64,000 bases of DNA from Lelliottia wanjuensis (GCF_030238365.1 NZ_JASSOT010000061.1:168142-232141); one strand, 5' to 3'. Positions 35,453 through 48,244 are shown, counted from the stretch's first letter. Notes: generated by a model not told the origin, from the letters alone. A program made the numbers and translations.

Positions 35453-35466
35453 AGATGAAAACTCGC

Positions 35467-36459
35467 TTATTCGCGGAACAGCGCTTCGATATTCAGCCCT
35501 TGCCCCTGCAGGATTTCACGCAGGCGACGCAAACCTTCTACCTGAATCTGACGAACACGTTCACGAGTCAGGCCAATTTCACGGCCCACATCTTCCAGTG
35601 TCGCAGCTTCATACCCCAACAGACCGAAACGACGTGCCAGCACTTCACGCTGTTTGGCGTTCAGTTCGAACAGCCATTTGACGATGCTCTGTTTCATATC
35701 ATCGTCTTGCGTGGTGTCTTCCGGACCGTTGTCTTTTTCATCGGCCAGGATGTCCAGCAGCGCTTTTTCGGAATCGCCACCCAGCGGGGTGTCGACGGAG
35801 GTAATGCGCTCGTTGAGACGCAGCATACGGCTTACGTCATCAACCGGTTTATCGAGCTGCTCGGCAATCTCTTCCGCACTTGGCTCGTGGTCCAGTTTAT
35901 GGGACAACTCACGCGCAGTACGCAGATAGACGTTCAACTCTTTGACGATGTGAATCGGTAGGCGAATCGTACGGGTTTGGTTCATGATTGCCCGTTCGAT
36001 GGTCTGACGAATCCACCAGGTCGCGTACGTAGAGAAACGGAACCCACGTTCTGGGTCAAACTTCTCAACGGCGCGGATCAGGCCCAGGTTGCCCTCTTCA
36101 ATCAGATCCAGCAGTGCCAGACCACGATTGCTGTAACGACGAGCAATTTTCACCACCAGACGCAGGTTACTTTCAATCATGCGGCGGCGTGAGGCGACAT
36201 CTCCACGCAATGCGCGACGCGCGAAATAGACTTCTTCTTCGGCCGTTAACAGTGGGGAATAACCAATCTCCCCAAGGTAAAGCTGAGTCGCGTCAAGCAC
36301 ACGCTGTGTGGCGCCCTGCGATAACAGCTCTTCTTCAGCTAAATCGTTATCACTGGGTTCCTCTTCAACCAAGGCTTTCTCATCAAAAGACTCGGCTCCG
36401 TTCTCATCAAATTCCGCGTCTTCATTTAAATCATGAACTTTCAGCGTATTCTGACTCAT
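35467..36459 (-). CDS. rpoS: RNA polymerase sigma factor RpoS
   Basis: 330 residues, as in E. coli, from the ATG at 36459 with TAGGAG upstream ([20 protein letters not shown]). It is the stationary-phase and general stress sigma factor. Region 2 ([18 protein letters not shown], then [16 protein letters not shown]) and region 4 ([20 protein letters not shown]) are intact. The gene follows nlpD; in E. coli its main promoter lies inside nlpD and the long leader is regulated by small RNAs. The leader bases next to the start are conserved here. Confidence 0.98.
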   Translation of the reverse strand: MSQNTLKVHDLNEDAEFDENGAESFDEKALVEEEPSDNDLAEEELLSQGATQRVLDATQLYLGEIGYSPLLTAEEEVYFARRALRGDVASRRRMIESNLRLVVKIARRYSNRGLALLDLIEEGNLGLIRAVEKFDPERGFRFSTYATWWIRQTIERAIMNQTRTIRLPIHIVKELNVYLRTARELSHKLDHEPSAEEIAEQLDKPVDDVSRMLRLNERITSVDTPLGGDSEKALLDILADEKDNGPEDTTQDDDMKQSIVKWLFELNAKQREVLARRFGLLGYEAATLEDVGREIGLTRERVRQIQVEGLRRLREILQGQGLNIEALFRE

Positions 36460-36519
36460 AAGGTGGCTCCTACCCGTGATCCCTGAACGAGACACCCTGA
36501 AGCGGTATGCCCCGTCAAA

Positions 36520-37644
36520 TTATCGCTGCGGTAAATATTGCAGCGGGTTTACGGATTTCCCCTTGTAACGAATTTCAAAATGCAAGCGTGTAGAACTGGT
36601 GCCGGTGCTACCCATGGTAGCGATTTTTTGCCCCGCCTTGATTTCTTGTTGCTCCCGGACCAGCATTGTATCGTTATGGGCGTAGGCACTCAGGTAATCA
36701 TCGTTGTGTTTGATGATAATAAGATTACCGTAACCGCGCAGAGCATTACCGGCATACACAACGCGTCCGTCTGCGGTCGCGATGATTGCCTGTCCTTTAC
36801 TCCCTGCGATATCGATCCCTTTATTTCCCCCCTCGGAGGAAGAGAAGTTCTCGATAACCTTGCCATCAGTCGGCCAGCGCCAGGTTGAAATTGGCACACT
36901 GGAAGATTGACTGCTGGCAGTCGGTACGGAAGAGCTAACCACAGGTGCCGTCACCGGTGCTGTGACGACAGTCGCAGACGGCTTATTATTCGGCAACATT
37001 TTGTTAGCACTCTGTTCACCTGAATCCTCAGAATACGTAATTGTTGGCTGTGAAGCAACCACCGCGCTGGTATTTTGCGCAGGTTTAACGCTGTTATTTT
37101 GCGCGGTGACATCCGCCGCTGAAACGGAGTTGCCTGGCGTCAGTGGCGTACCGGTGGCGTTGCCCACCTGGAGCGTCTGCCCGACTTCCAGACCATACGG
37201 GGCCTGCACGTTATTTCGCTGGGCGAGGTCACGGAAATCGTTCCCGGTGATCCACGCGATATAGAACAGGGTGTCGCCGCGTTTCACAGTGTAGGTGCTG
37301 CCGCCGGTATAACTTCCTTTCGGAATGTTCCCATACTTGCGGTTATAGACTATACGGCCATTTTCGGTCTGCACAGGTTGTTGCACTGGCTGAATCTGAG
37401 TTGGCTGCGTGCTCGGGACGTGAACAGGCTGGATCTGCGGAGTTTGCTGCGGTGCCGCAGTCCCCATTTTAGGCGGAGGTGTAATCAGCATTCCACCGGA
37501 AGTGTTCCCCGAATTGCTGCTTCCGCCGACTGAGCTCACTGGCGCAGGGGCGTTATTGGAACTCGTACAACCTGCCAGCCAAAGCGAAACCAATGACAAT
37601 GCCGCAACACGGCTGATGGTGAATTTCGGGCTTCCCGCGCTCAT
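36520..37644 (-). CDS. nlpD: Murein hydrolase activator NlpD
   Basis: 374 residues. A lipoprotein signal peptide with LAGC lipobox, a LysM domain ([17 protein letters not shown], about 118-160), a Ser/Thr/Gln-rich linker and a C-terminal LytM/M23 domain (about 260-372; [24 protein letters not shown]). NlpD is an outer-membrane lipoprotein that activates the amidase AmiC at the septum; its own LytM active site is degenerate (no HxH/HxxxD set). It lies 61 bp upstream of rpoS and should carry the rpoS promoter. Confidence 0.97.
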   Translation of the reverse strand: MSAGSPKFTISRVAALSLVSLWLAGCTSSNNAPAPVSSVGGSSNSGNTSGGMLITPPPKMGTAAPQQTPQIQPVHVPSTQPTQIQPVQQPVQTENGRIVYNRKYGNIPKGSYTGGSTYTVKRGDTLFYIAWITGNDFRDLAQRNNVQAPYGLEVGQTLQVGNATGTPLTPGNSVSAADVTAQNNSVKPAQNTSAVVASQPTITYSEDSGEQSANKMLPNNKPSATVVTAPVTAPVVSSSVPTASSQSSSVPISTWRWPTDGKVIENFSSSEGGNKGIDIAGSKGQAIIATADGRVVYAGNALRGYGNLIIIKHNDDYLSAYAHNDTMLVREQQEIKAGQKIATMGSTGTSSTRLHFEIRYKGKSVNPLQYLPQR

Positions 37645-37760
37645 TTATCCCCCAGGAATGTGTTAACTACCAGTGACTTAAAATTAACCGTGATGGCTCG
37701 AACCTTTTGCGCCACACCATACGCTGAATTTTTCCGAATAACCCTGGAAAATTCCGAGTA

Positions 37761-39122
<1,362 letters not shown>

Positions 39123-39142
<20 letters not shown>

Positions 39143-40172
39143 AGTCACCCGACGTATTGATTAGTTCCCTGACAACACTGGTGGCAAAGCTCCCGGCCGG
39201 CAGCCAAAAACGTAACTCGACGGTGACGTCATCCCACCAGTTCCAGCTCAGCTGCTGCGGATAGAGCAGCATCGCACGGCGTGCCGCCTCGACTTTCTCC
39301 CGCACCAGCAGTGATTGTAATTCTGTCTCTTCTGCTACCGCTGCCTGCTCTGCGACAAGCGCCTCGCCCTGCGGCCCCCACTCTCCCGAGCCGGGCAGCG
39401 CGGCGGTAATCATCAGCGTTTTGTTATCGACGCGCGCCTGCAGATCGGCCATTTCGTCGCTTGTTGCCACAAACCAACTGCCGCGTCCCGCTAATTGTAG
39501 CGCATCGCCGACAACAACTTGATTCGCGTCCGGTTTTTTCAGTCGTTCGCTCACAATCTGATTAAACAACGCACTGCGGGCCGCCGACAACCAAAAACTG
39601 CGTTTATTCCTGTCGCGCACGGGGGCATTGCTCTGCGCCCAGCGCAGCGCGCCCTGCAGGTTGCTGCCGCCCAGCCCAAAACGCTGAGCGCCGAAATAGT
39701 TCGGTACGCCCTGCTCGCTGATGGCGGTCAGGCGTTTTTCCACGTCATCGCGATTCGTGACTTCACGCAGCACCAGCGTAAAGGCGTTGCCCTGAAGCGC
39801 GCCCAGGCGCAGCTTGCGCTTGTGGCGGGCGTACTCCAGCACCTTACAGCCTTCCAGCTCAAATTTGCTTAAATCAGGCATCACATTGCCCGGCACGCGC
39901 GCGCACAGCCACTGCTCCGTGACCGCGTGTTTATCTTTTTGCCCGGCAAAGCTCACTTCACGGGCGTGGATCTTCAGGAATTTTGCCAGCGCATCGGCCA
40001 CAAATCGAGTGTTGCAGCCATTTTTCAGAATGCGAACAAGCACATGTTCGCCTTCGCCGTCCGGCTGGAATCCGAGGTCTTCTACTACCACGAAATCTTC
40101 CGGGTTGGCTTTCAGCAGGCCATTGCCCTGGGGTTTGCCGTGCAGATACGTCAGGTTATCAAACTCGATCAT
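39123..40172 (-). CDS. truD: tRNA pseudouridine(13) synthase TruD
   Basis: 349 residues, as in E. coli. It makes pseudouridine 13 in tRNA-Glu. The catalytic Asp is in [15 protein letters not shown] (about 75-90); NYFGAQRFG and the inserted TRUD domain (about 150-300) are present. Four-base overlap with ispF and 20-base overlap with surE indicate one operon. Confidence 0.97.
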
Positions 40173-40648
40173 TTGCCCGCCTTCACTAGCAGCGCGACGG
40201 CCTCGCAGGCGATCCCTTCGCCACGCCCGACAAATCCGAGTTTTTCCGTGGTGGTGGCTTTGACGTTAACGTCATCCATATGACAACCGAGATCTTCAGC
40301 GATAAAGACGCGCATCTGCGGGATATGCGGCAGCATTTTCGGGGCCTGGGCGATGATGGTCACATCGACGTTGCCCAGGGTGTAGCCCTTGGCCTGAATA
40401 CGGCGCCAGGCTTCGCGCAGCAGCTCACGGCTGTCCGCGCCTTTAAAGGCCGGGTCCGTGTCCGGGAACAGTTTGCCAATATCGCCAAGCGCTGCCGCGC
40501 CGAGCAGGGCGTCGGTTAAGGCATGCAGCGCGACATCGCCATCAGAATGCGCCAGCAGGCCCTGTTCAAAGGGAATGCGTACGCCGCCAATGATAATCGG
40601 GCCAACGCCGCCAAAGGCGTGTACGTCAAAACCGTGTCCAATTCGCAT
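40169..40648 (-). CDS. ispF: 2-C-methyl-D-erythritol 2,4-cyclodiphosphate synthase
   Basis: 159 residues. It makes the cyclic diphosphate intermediate of the MEP isoprenoid pathway. Zinc ligands are visible in GFDVHAF (Asp-x-His) and [32 protein letters not shown] is the C-terminal family motif. The start codon overlaps the ispD stop by one base, so the two consecutive-pathway enzymes (steps 2 and 4 of the MEP route) are coupled. Confidence 0.98.
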   Translation of the reverse strand: MRIGHGFDVHAFGGVGPIIIGGVRIPFEQGLLAHSDGDVALHALTDALLGAAALGDIGKLFPDTDPAFKGADSRELLREAWRRIQAKGYTLGNVDVTIIAQAPKMLPHIPQMRVFIAEDLGCHMDDVNVKATTTEKLGFVGRGEGIACEAVALLVKAGK

Positions 40649-41358
40649 TATGCCTTCTCCTGAGGGATCGTACGGGTAAGATAAAATTCCGCGAGCTGTA
40701 AATCTTCCGGGCGCGTCACTTTTATATTATCAGCGCGCCCCTCAACAAGCTCAGGGTGGAAACCGCAATACTCCAGCGCCGACGCTTCGTCGGTGATGGT
40801 TGCGCCTTCATTGAGCGCGCGGGTTAAGCAGCTGTTGAGCAGTTCGCGGGGGAAAAACTGGGGGGTCAGCGCGTGCCATAAATCGACGCGCTCAACGGTA
40901 TGGGCAATCTTCTGCTGCCCTGGCTCGGCGCGCTTCATGGTATCGCGCACGGGTGAGGCCAGAATGCCGCCGGTGGTGCTGGTTTCGCTGAGTTTGAGCA
41001 AACGGGCCAGATCGTCCTGATGCAGACACGGTCGTGCGGCGTCATGCACCAGCACCCACTGCGCATCACCTGCGGCGCGAAGGCCAGCCAGAACGGAGTC
41101 GGCGCGCTCTGCGCCACCATCAACGACGGTAATCTGTGGATGATTTGCCAGCGGTAACGCGGCAAAACGGGCATCGCCCGGACTGATGGCGATCACGACG
41201 CGCGTCACCCGTGGGTTCGCCAGCAGCGCCGCCACGGAGTGTTCAAGGATCGTTTTGTCGCCAATGGAAAGGTACTGCTTAGGACACTCTGTTTGCATGC
41301 GCCGACCGAAACCTGCTGCCGGTACCACAGCGCATACATCCGAAAAAGTCACTGCCAT
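40648..41358 (-). CDS. ispD: 2-C-methyl-D-erythritol 4-phosphate cytidylyltransferase
   Basis: 236 residues from the ATG at 41358 ([16 protein letters not shown]), matching the E. coli start; the frame runs on to 41421 inside ftsB. IspD couples CTP to methylerythritol phosphate. The nucleotide-binding [19 protein letters not shown] and [10 protein letters not shown] motifs are intact. It follows ftsB by about 20 bp. Confidence 0.98.
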   Translation of the reverse strand: MAVTFSDVCAVVPAAGFGRRMQTECPKQYLSIGDKTILEHSVAALLANPRVTRVVIAISPGDARFAALPLANHPQITVVDGGAERADSVLAGLRAAGDAQWVLVHDAARPCLHQDDLARLLKLSETSTTGGILASPVRDTMKRAEPGQQKIAHTVERVDLWHALTPQFFPRELLNSCLTRALNEGATITDEASALEYCGFHPELVEGRADNIKVTRPEDLQLAEFYLTRTIPQEKA

Positions 41359-41377
41359 GTCGTAATCCTGGGCCTGA

Positions 41378-41689
41378 TTATCGATTGTTTTGTGCTGAGC
41401 CCTGACTGCGTTTAGACGCATCCGGCACCAGACGATAAAAGGTTTCGCCCGGCTTGGTCATACTGAGTTCGTTACGTGCGCGTTCCTCAATCGCCTCTTG
41501 CCCGCCATTGAGGTCATCAATTTCAGCAAAGAGTTGATCGTTTCGCGCTTTAAGTTTTGCGTTCGTTGCCTGCTGTGCCGTGACGTCGTCATTGACGCGG
41601 CTGTAGTCGTGAAGACCGTTCTTACCGAACCACAGCGAATACTGCAGCCAGACCAGCAAAGCCAGCAACAGCAGTGTTAATTTACCCAT
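41378..41689 (-). CDS. ftsB: Cell division protein FtsB
   Basis: 103 residues. One N-terminal membrane segment ([19 protein letters not shown]), then a periplasmic coiled coil (about 28-70). FtsB joins FtsL and FtsQ to activate septal peptidoglycan synthesis. It heads the ftsB-ispD-ispF-truD-surE-pcm-nlpD run. Confidence 0.97.
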   Translation of the reverse strand: MGKLTLLLLALLVWLQYSLWFGKNGLHDYSRVNDDVTAQQATNAKLKARNDQLFAEIDDLNGGQEAIEERARNELSMTKPGETFYRLVPDASKRSQGSAQNNR

Positions 41690-41767
41690 CCAGCCCCCTG
41701 AAAAACGGCATCATCATCCCATAACTTTCCGTTCGACTCTACTCTGGGGTTTTAATTATGTCTTAAG

Positions 41768-42091
41768 TTAGCCCATCAGCCATAAAAACAGCAGGCCAAA
41801 GATGATCACTACCGTAGCAATGGTGATAACGGTGCTGTAGAGCAGCCGCCCGTTGAGCAGCGAGTGCAGCGCAATGCCGACCACCACCGCGACGGGCATC
41901 AGTGCGAGGAAGAAAGGCCAGGTGTAGAGGAAGAAAAACAGCGTATTGCGGCCATAGATCGCGAACGGGATGCCGAGCGCCAGCAACCACGAGGCGAAGC
42001 CGACCACGGCCCCAGGAAGTGACCAGGTCGTCTCGTCATCAGCCGATACGGTTTCCGACCCGGTGATAATGTAATTCTCACTGTTACGCAT
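41768..42091 (-). CDS. ygbE: DUF3561 membrane protein YgbE
   Basis: 107 residues from the ATG at 42091 (MRNSENYIITG), six codons inside the longest frame. About three membrane segments (GAVVGFASWLLALGIPFAI, FFLYTWPFFLALMPVAVVVG, VITIATVVIIFGLLFLWLM). The function is unknown; it sits between cysC and ftsB in E. coli too. Confidence 0.93.
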   Translation of the reverse strand: MRNSENYIITGSETVSADDETTWSLPGAVVGFASWLLALGIPFAIYGRNTLFFFLYTWPFFLALMPVAVVVGIALHSLLNGRLLYSTVITIATVVIIFGLLFLWLMG

Positions 42092-42150
42092 AGCAGATCC
42101 TGTGACCATGACACATCTTACGGGCAGCGAGCTATCCGTTCGATACCGTC

Positions 42151-42756
42151 TCAGGATCTGATAATATCGCCCCGTCTGAGCAGGTCTAATAATTGGCTTA
42201 CTAAATTTGTTACCAATTGTTGACCCTCCAGGTGAATTTCTGGCGATTCAGGCGCTTCGTAAACCGAGTCAATGCCGGTGAAATTGCGCAACTCTCCCGC
42301 CCGGGCTTTTTTATACAGCCCTTTAGGATCGCGCGCTTCGCACACCTCAAGCGGCGTATCAACGAACACTTCGATAAACCGCTCTTGCCCCACGCGCTCG
42401 CGCACCATCTGCCGCTCAGCGCGATGGGGCGAGATAAACGCGGTTAACACCACCAGACCGGCATCGGCCATCAGGCTCGCCACTTCACCCACGCGGCGAA
42501 TATTCTCTTTGCGATCTTCGTCGCTAAAGCCCAGATCGCTGCACAGGCCGTGACGGACGTTGTCACCATCGAGTAAATAAGTGCTTACACCCTGCTTATG
42601 CAGCGCCTCCTCCAGCGCCCCGGCGACGGTGGATTTCCCCGAGCCGGAGAGCCCGGTAAACCACAGCACTACCCCACGGTGACCGTGGAGTTGTTCGCGC
42701 GCGCTGAGCGTCACCGGGTGAGGATGCCAGACGACGTTCTCATCGTGCTGGGCCAT
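42151..42756 (-). CDS. cysC: Adenylylsulfate kinase
   Basis: 201 residues, as in E. coli. It phosphorylates APS to PAPS in sulfate assimilation. The P-loop [18 protein letters not shown] and the DGDNVRHGL and [11 protein letters not shown] motifs are intact. Its start overlaps the cysN stop by one base: cysD-cysN-cysC are translated in series. Confidence 0.98.
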   Translation of the reverse strand: MAQHDENVVWHPHPVTLSAREQLHGHRGVVLWFTGLSGSGKSTVAGALEEALHKQGVSTYLLDGDNVRHGLCSDLGFSDEDRKENIRRVGEVASLMADAGLVVLTAFISPHRAERQMVRERVGQERFIEVFVDTPLEVCEARDPKGLYKKARAGELRNFTGIDSVYEAPESPEIHLEGQQLVTNLVSQLLDLLRRGDIIRS

Positions 42757-44183
42757 TATTTGCCTCCCAGCAAATCGCGTGCGCCCCAGTGCGGGAAGTG
42801 TTTGCGCACCAGCGCGTTCAGCTCCAGCTCAAAGGCGCTGAATTCAGACGGCACGGCGGTCGCCTGCTCGTGTGGTTCGCGCACCATCCCGGCACCGACG
42901 GTGACGTTGGTCAGACGGTCGATAAAGATCAGCCCGCCCGTCACCGGGTTTTGCTGATATTTGTCGAGCACCAGCGGCTCATCAAAGGTGAGATCCACCA
43001 GCCCAATCCCGTTCAGCGGCAGCTCGGTGACCTGATGCTGCGCCAGATTGTTGATGTCCACCTGATACTGAATACCATCCACGCGCGCCCGGGTTTTCTT
43101 GCCCGCGATTTTAATGTCATAGCTCTGACCCGCCGTCAGCGGCTGTTCCGCCATCCACACCACATCCAGGGAGGCACTCTGCACGGCCGGTACGCTCTCC
43201 TGCGCGTCCAGCAGCAGATCGCCGCGGCTGATATCAATTTCATCTTTCAGCACCAGAGTGACCGCTTCGCCCGCGCCTGCTTCCGGCAGATCGCCGTCGA
43301 AGGTCACGATACGAGCAATGGTCGATTCCACGCCGGACGGCAGCGCCTTCACGCGCTGGCCGACTTTAACGACGCCGGAGGCAATGGTCCCGGAGAAGCC
43401 GCGGAAATCGAGGTTCGGACGGTTCACATACTGCACCGGGAAGCGCATCGGCTGGCTTTCCACCGGGCGCTGGATTTCCACGGTTTCCAGCACTTCGAGC
43501 AGCGTCGGGCCGCTGTACCACGGCATATTCACGCTCTGGGTGGCGACGTTGTCGCCTTCCAGCGCGGAGAGCGGCACGAAGCGGATATCCAGATTGCCCG
43601 GCAGCTGCGCGGCAAAGGTCAGGTAGCTCTCGCGGATCTCGTTGAATTTCTCTTCGCTGAAATTCACCAGATCCATTTTATTGACCGCCACCACCAGATG
43701 TTTGATGCCCAGCAGGGTAGAGATAAAGCTGTGGCGACGGGTCTGATCCAGCACGCCTTTGCGCGCGTCCATCAGCAGGATCGCCAGCTCGCAGGTCGAC
43801 GCGCCGGTCGCCATATTGCGGGTGTACTGCTCGTGCCCCGGCGTATCGGCGATGATGAATTTGCGTTTCTCAGTGGAGAAATAGCGGTACGCCACGTCGA
43901 TGGTAATCCCCTGCTCGCGCTCTGCCTGCAGACCATCCACCAGCAGGGCCAGGTCGAGTTTTTCGCCCTGCGTGCCGTGACGTTTGCTGTCGTTGTGCAG
44001 GGAGGAGAGCTGGTCTTCGTAAATCTGTCGCGTGTCGTGCAGCAGGCGGCCAATCAGGGTACTTTTCCCGTCATCGACGCTGCCGCAGGTCAGAAAGCGC
44101 AGCAGGCTTTTGTGCTGCTGAGCGTGCAGATAGGCTTCCACGCCGCCTTCATCAGCAATTTGTTGTGCAATAGTGGTGTTCAT
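42756..44183 (-). CDS. cysN: Sulfate adenylyltransferase subunit 1 (GTPase)
   Basis: 475 residues. GTP-driven subunit of ATP sulfurylase. G1 [10 protein letters not shown] (about 35-44), G3 [13 protein letters not shown]4 NKMD and the EF-Tu-like domains 2 and 3 are intact. It lies 9 bp after cysD. A 479-codon frame on the opposite strand is a shadow. Confidence 0.98.
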   Translation of the reverse strand: MNTTIAQQIADEGGVEAYLHAQQHKSLLRFLTCGSVDDGKSTLIGRLLHDTRQIYEDQLSSLHNDSKRHGTQGEKLDLALLVDGLQAEREQGITIDVAYRYFSTEKRKFIIADTPGHEQYTRNMATGASTCELAILLMDARKGVLDQTRRHSFISTLLGIKHLVVAVNKMDLVNFSEEKFNEIRESYLTFAAQLPGNLDIRFVPLSALEGDNVATQSVNMPWYSGPTLLEVLETVEIQRPVESQPMRFPVQYVNRPNLDFRGFSGTIASGVVKVGQRVKALPSGVESTIARIVTFDGDLPEAGAGEAVTLVLKDEIDISRGDLLLDAQESVPAVQSASLDVVWMAEQPLTAGQSYDIKIAGKKTRARVDGIQYQVDINNLAQHQVTELPLNGIGLVDLTFDEPLVLDKYQQNPVTGGLIFIDRLTNVTVGAGMVREPHEQATAVPSEFSAFELELNALVRKHFPHWGARDLLGGK

Positions 44184-44192
44184 GGCGGCTCC

Positions 44193-45101
44193 TTAGAAAT
44201 AACCCTGACGTTTCTTCAGCTCCATTGAGCCTGCCTGGTCGCGGTCAATCATGCGCCCCTGTCGCTCACTGGTGGTGGAGACCAGCATCTCTTCGATGAT
44301 CTCCGGCAGCGTCTGCGCGTTCGACTCCACCGCGCCGGTCAGCGGCCAGCAGCCCAGCGTGCGGAAGCGCACCATCTGTTTCTTGATCACTTCGCCCGGC
44401 TGCAAATCAATGCGATCGTCGTCGATCATCATCAGCATGCCGTCGCGCTCCAGCACCGGGCGCTCAGCCGCCAGATACAGTGGCACGATTTCGATATTTT
44501 CCAGATAGATGTACTGCCAGATATCCAGCTCGGTCCAGTTGGAGAGCGGGAAGACGCGGATGCTTTCGCCTTTGTTGATCTGGCCGTTGTAGTTGTGCCA
44601 CAGCTCCGGGCGCTGGTTTTTCGGGTCCCAGCGGTGGAAGCGGTCGCGGAACGAGTAGATACGCTCTTTGGCGCGGGATTTCTCTTCGTCACGACGCGCG
44701 CCGCCGAAGGCCGCATCAAAACCGTATTTGTTCAGGGCCTGCTTCAGCCCTTCGGTTTTCATGATGTCCGTGTGTTTCGCGCTGCCGTGGACAAACGGGT
44801 TGATGCCCATCGCCACCCCTTCCGGGTTTTTGTGCACCAGCAGCTCGCAGCCGTAGGCCTTTGCGGTACGGTCGCGAAACTCGTACATCTCGCGGAATTT
44901 CCAGCCGGTATCGACGTGCAGCAGCGGGAACGGCAAGGTGCCCGGATAGAAGGCTTTACGCGCCAGATGCAGCATGACGCTGGAGTCTTTGCCGATGGAG
45001 TACATCATCACCGGGTTCGAAAATTCGGCAGCCACCTCGCGGATAATATGGATGCTTTCCGCTTCGAGTTGCCGCAGGTGGGTCAGTCGTTTTTGGTCCA
45101 T
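44193..45101 (-). CDS. cysD: Sulfate adenylyltransferase subunit 2
   Basis: 302 residues. Catalytic subunit that makes APS from ATP and sulfate. PP-loop motif [20 protein letters not shown], the [20 protein letters not shown] region and the C-terminal [16 protein letters not shown] segment are all present. It lies 9 bp after cysG, in the order cysG-cysD-cysN-cysC, so siroheme synthesis and sulfate activation are co-expressed. Confidence 0.98.
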   Translation of the reverse strand: MDQKRLTHLRQLEAESIHIIREVAAEFSNPVMMYSIGKDSSVMLHLARKAFYPGTLPFPLLHVDTGWKFREMYEFRDRTAKAYGCELLVHKNPEGVAMGINPFVHGSAKHTDIMKTEGLKQALNKYGFDAAFGGARRDEEKSRAKERIYSFRDRFHRWDPKNQRPELWHNYNGQINKGESIRVFPLSNWTELDIWQYIYLENIEIVPLYLAAERPVLERDGMLMMIDDDRIDLQPGEVIKKQMVRFRTLGCWPLTGAVESNAQTLPEIIEEMLVSTTSERQGRMIDRDQAGSMELKKRQGYF

Positions 45102-45110
45102 AACCAGTCC

Positions 45111-46469
45111 TTAAGCCAGATTCACCACAGAAGAGCCAAAGCTTTCCGGGTTGGTTGTGTGTTGAAACCAGGCGAGCGTCTGATGCAGCTCAACCACCTC
45201 TCCCACCACAATCAGGGCGGGCATGGGGGCATTTTTCGCCAGGTTTGCAAGGTGTTGTAAGGTGCCGGTCGCGACATGCTGATCGCTGCGCGTTCCGCGT
45301 GAAATCACCGCCACCGGCGTCGCCTTATCGCGCCCGTGACGAATCAATTGTTCGCTGATGTCAGCGGCTTTCATGGTGCCCATGTAGATAGCCAGCGTCT
45401 GACGACTCTGCGCCAGCTGCGCCCAGTCAAACGGCGTGCTGTCGGCTTTGTAATGCCCGGTGACGAATGTCACGCTCTGGGCGTAGTCGCGATGCGTGAG
45501 CGGGATGCCGGCGTAGGCCGTCACCGCAGAGGCCGCCGTGATACCAGGCACGACCTGAAACGGCACGCCCGCCTGCGCGGCTGCCTGCAGCTCTTCGCCG
45601 CCGCGCTCGAAGATAAAGGGGTCACCGCCTTTGAGGCGCACCACGGTTTTTCCGGCCAGTGCGGCGTCAATCAGCATCTGGTTGGTTTCGTGCTGCGGCA
45701 CCGAGTGCTCGCTCGCCCGTTTACCGACGCAGATTTGCTCGGCATCGCGACGAATAAGCTCACGCACCTCGTCGCTCACCAGATGATCGTAAAAGACCAC
45801 GTCTGCCTGCTGAATAACCTGCAGACCGCGCAGCGTCAGCAGCCCGGCGTCTCCCGGCCCGGCACCGACCAGAATAATTTCGCCCTGCTGTTTTTCCGAA
45901 GCCTGAAGCGATTGCTCCAGCTCGCGCTCGGCTGCCTGTTCGTTTCCCACCGCCATCAGGCTGGCGAAACGCCCGCGGAAGGCCTGTTCCCAGAAGCGGC
46001 GGCGTCCGGCGGTCGTGGTCACGTGCGATTTCAGGCGTTCACGAAAACTGCCCGCGACCTCCGCCATTCGGCCCAGGCTTGCAGGCAACAGCGCTTCGAC
46101 CTTTTCGCGCAGCAGACGCGCCAGTACCGGCGCGTTGCCGCCAGAGGAGATGGCAATCAGCAGCGGAGAACGGTCGACAATCGAGGGGAAGATAAACGAG
46201 CACAAAGGCTGATCGTCCACCACGTTCACCAGCCGGTGGCGCGCATTGGCCGCGTCGAACACCCGACGGTTCAGGGCGCGATCGTCCGTCGCGGCAATCA
46301 CCAGCACCACATGGTCCAGCTGTGACTCATCAAACTCTGACGCTGTGACAATCTGCACCTGCGCGCCCGCCCGCTGTAAAAAAGCGATTTTGCGATCGGC
46401 GATTTCGCCCGTCCCGACAACCAGCACCGGACGGTCTTTTAATGAAGCAAACAGCGGCAGATAGTCCAC
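45111..46469 (-). CDS. cysG: Siroheme synthase CysG (in the cys operon)
   Basis: 452 residues. The N-terminal half is precorrin-2 dehydrogenase/ferrochelatase ([15 protein letters not shown] nucleotide motif; [15 protein letters not shown]); the C-terminal half is uroporphyrinogen-III methyltransferase ([33 protein letters not shown]). Together they make siroheme, the cofactor of CysI. E. coli K-12 keeps cysG next to nirBD instead; a copy heading cysDNC is seen in Klebsiella/Enterobacter-type genomes, so a second cysG may exist elsewhere. The first 110 residues are more divergent from E. coli CysG than the rest. Confidence 0.93.
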   Translation of the reverse strand: MDYLPLFASLKDRPVLVVGTGEIADRKIAFLQRAGAQVQIVTASEFDESQLDHVVLVIAATDDRALNRRVFDAANARHRLVNVVDDQPLCSFIFPSIVDRSPLLIAISSGGNAPVLARLLREKVEALLPASLGRMAEVAGSFRERLKSHVTTTAGRRRFWEQAFRGRFASLMAVGNEQAAERELEQSLQASEKQQGEIILVGAGPGDAGLLTLRGLQVIQQADVVFYDHLVSDEVRELIRRDAEQICVGKRASEHSVPQHETNQMLIDAALAGKTVVRLKGGDPFIFERGGEELQAAAQAGVPFQVVPGITAASAVTAYAGIPLTHRDYAQSVTFVTGHYKADSTPFDWAQLAQSRQTLAIYMGTMKAADISEQLIRHGRDKATPVAVISRGTRSDQHVATGTLQHLANLAKNAPMPALIVVGEVVELHQTLAWFQHTTNPESFGSSVVNLA

Positions 46470-46709
46470 GATGGGGCAACTCGTCTCAACAACAGGAATA
46501 GTGGGACTATAGGGGGCGGCTTAGAGTGAATGAAATTACGAATTGGAATGAGTAGTTACTCAATGGAATAACGACTCAGGAAAGCTAATATCAAAAAGTG
46601 CTTAACGCGCGAAATATCGGGCATTTAAGAGCAAATGAAATTGTGTAACCGCGGTCACAGTTTCATACTAGGCGCGTTAAAATTTTGTTCTATTTTTTAA
46701 GGACTCACT

Positions 46710-47753
46710 ATGTTTCGCGCAATGCGCCACCGTATCGCTGCCCTGGCGTTCGGCGTTTGCTGTATCCTCCCGGCTCAGGCAACCACTCACCCGTTGGGTG
46801 ATATCGCATCTACTCAGGCGCGCCATATTGCGACCATGTTCCCGGGCCGAATGACGGGCACGCCCGCAGAAATGCTCTCGGCGGATTACGTTCGCCAGCA
46901 GTTTGCACAGATGGGCTACCAGAGCGATATTCGCGCCTTTCACAGCCGCTACATTTATACCTCACGCAATAACAGCAAAAACTGGCACAACGTGACCGGC
47001 AGTACGGTTATTGCGGCGCATGAGGGCAAAACGGCGCAGCAGATTATTATCATGGCGCATCTGGATACCTTCGCGCCGATGAGCGATGCGGACACCGACA
47101 ACAATCTCGGCGGCCTGACGCTGCAGGGGATCGACGATAATGCCGCCGGTGTTGGCGTGATGTTAGAGCTGGCCGAGCGCATGAAAGACATTCCGACCCA
47201 ATACGGCATTCGTTTTGTCGCCACCAGCGGCGAAGAGGAAGGTAAACTCGGCGCGGAAAATCTGCTGGCGCGCATGAGCGCGGCGGAGAAGAAAAACACC
47301 CTACTGGTGATCAATCTCGACAACCTGATCGTCGGCGATAAGCTCTATTTCAACAGCGGCAAAAGCACACCGAATTCCGTGCGCAAATTGACGCGCGACC
47401 GCGCGCTGGCCATTGCGCGCAGCCAGGGCATTCTGGCGGCGATCAATCCGGGGCGTAACCCTGATTACCCGAAAGGCACCGGCTGCTGCGGCGATGGCGA
47501 AGTCTTTGATCAGGCGGGGATCCCGGTGCTGTACGTCGAGGCGACGAACTGGTCGCTGGGCAAAAAAGATGGCTATCAGCAGCGCAACAAATCCAAAGCC
47601 TTCCCCGAGGGCACCAGCTGGCATGATGTAAGGCTGGACAACCAGCAGCATATCGATCAGGCGCTGCCCCAGCGCATCGAACATCGCAGCCGTGACGTGG
47701 TGAAAGTGATGCTGCCGCTGGTGAAGGAGCTGACGAAAGCGGGGAAAGCCTGA
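46710..47753 (+). CDS. iap: Alkaline phosphatase isozyme conversion aminopeptidase
   Basis: 347 residues, preceded by AAGGA. Signal peptide ending near LPAQATTHP, then an M28 zinc peptidase domain: IIMAHLDTF, the IDDNAAGVGVMLELAER Asp, SGEEEGKLGAENLL (catalytic and metal Glu) and the C-terminal WHDVRLDN His. It trims the N-terminal Arg of alkaline phosphatase in the periplasm. In E. coli K-12 a CRISPR array follows; here none does. Confidence 0.97.
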   Translation: MFRAMRHRIAALAFGVCCILPAQATTHPLGDIASTQARHIATMFPGRMTGTPAEMLSADYVRQQFAQMGYQSDIRAFHSRYIYTSRNNSKNWHNVTGSTVIAAHEGKTAQQIIIMAHLDTFAPMSDADTDNNLGGLTLQGIDDNAAGVGVMLELAERMKDIPTQYGIRFVATSGEEEGKLGAENLLARMSAAEKKNTLLVINLDNLIVGDKLYFNSGKSTPNSVRKLTRDRALAIARSQGILAAINPGRNPDYPKGTGCCGDGEVFDQAGIPVLYVEATNWSLGKKDGYQQRNKSKAFPEGTSWHDVRLDNQQHIDQALPQRIEHRSRDVVKVMLPLVKELTKAGKA

Positions 47754-47799
47754 GCAGAAAAGGGAATGGGTGCATGAGGTTAAACCCTGACAGCGCGAT

Positions 47800-47819
47800 A
47801 CGCGGGGTTACCCCCGCGT
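47800..47819 (-). terminator. Hairpin downstream of the hok gene
   Basis: ACGCGGGG-TTAC-CCCCGCGT is a perfect 8-bp stem 5 bp beyond the hok stop. No long U-run follows. Between convergent iap and hok, it could end either transcript or serve as a 3' stability element. Confidence 0.55.
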
Positions 47820-47824
47820 TGTTG

Positions 47825-47977
47825 CTACTTCTTCGGTTCGCAAGCAAGAACAGCTCTGAACTCCATACCACGCTCTCTGACACTCAACTCGCAAAGCGAG
47901 TCTCGCACCATCAAGGTGAATCCTAATGCTGTGGCACACAGCACGATGATTGCCACCAGGGCGTATTTGGTCAGCAT
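47825..47977 (-). CDS. hok: Hok/Gef family small membrane toxin
   Basis: 50 residues from the ATG at 47977 with GGAGG eight bases upstream. One N-terminal membrane helix ([20 protein letters not shown]), then [19 protein letters not shown] and a final ACEPKK. The Leu-Cys-Glu core and E-P-K-K end are typical of the HokE type. Hok depolarises the inner membrane when its mRNA escapes the Sok antisense RNA. E. coli also has a hok/sok remnant (sokX) near cysH. Confidence 0.88.
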   Translation of the reverse strand: MLTKYALVAIIVLCATALGFTLMVRDSLCELSVRERGMEFRAVLACEPKK

Positions 47978-47989
47978 GTATTGCCTCCA

Positions 47990-48115
47990 TGCAAAGAAGA
48001 GGCTAACATCCGAACTGTTCGGGTTCAGACGTCGGCCTCAGGTGGATAGAAATATCTCCTGGGGCTTTCGCCTAACTGGAACCTTGAAAATGCTCAAAGC
48101 CAGTTAGCCTCAAGC
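47990..48115 (+). ncRNA. Predicted Sok antisense RNA region over the hok leader
   Basis: The minus-strand leader upstream of hok begins with GGTGCTTGAGGC, the hok mRNA 5' pattern, and folds into stems: CTAACTGG / CCAGTTAG (48072-48107, 8 bp) and GCCTCAGG / CCTGGGGC (48035-48065, one wobble). Hok leaders are covered by a Sok RNA on the opposite strand. I cannot fix its exact ends. Confidence 0.45.
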
Positions 48116-48244
48116 ACCCGCCGCCATAGTACGTACCACACCGTCCCTGCCCAAACCTGTCGTGCTAAATGCAGAATGCGCCTCGCAATAAAAATGCCCC
48201 CGCTCATGACAAACGGAGGCATCAGACAGCTTTCAACTCAAAAC

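Noticed and set aside
42789..44228. 479-codon open frame opposite cysN
   Set aside because: It is antisense to a fully supported cysN; high GC third positions keep the reverse frame open. Composition (His/Gln/Arg-rich) is that of a shadow frame.
46651..46668. CRP-like TGTGT...TCACA upstream of iap
   Set aside because: The spacer is 8 bases, not 6, and one half-site is imperfect.
47754..48244. CRISPR array between iap and cysH, as in E. coli
   Set aside because: No repeated units with spacers are present; the gap holds a hok locus only.
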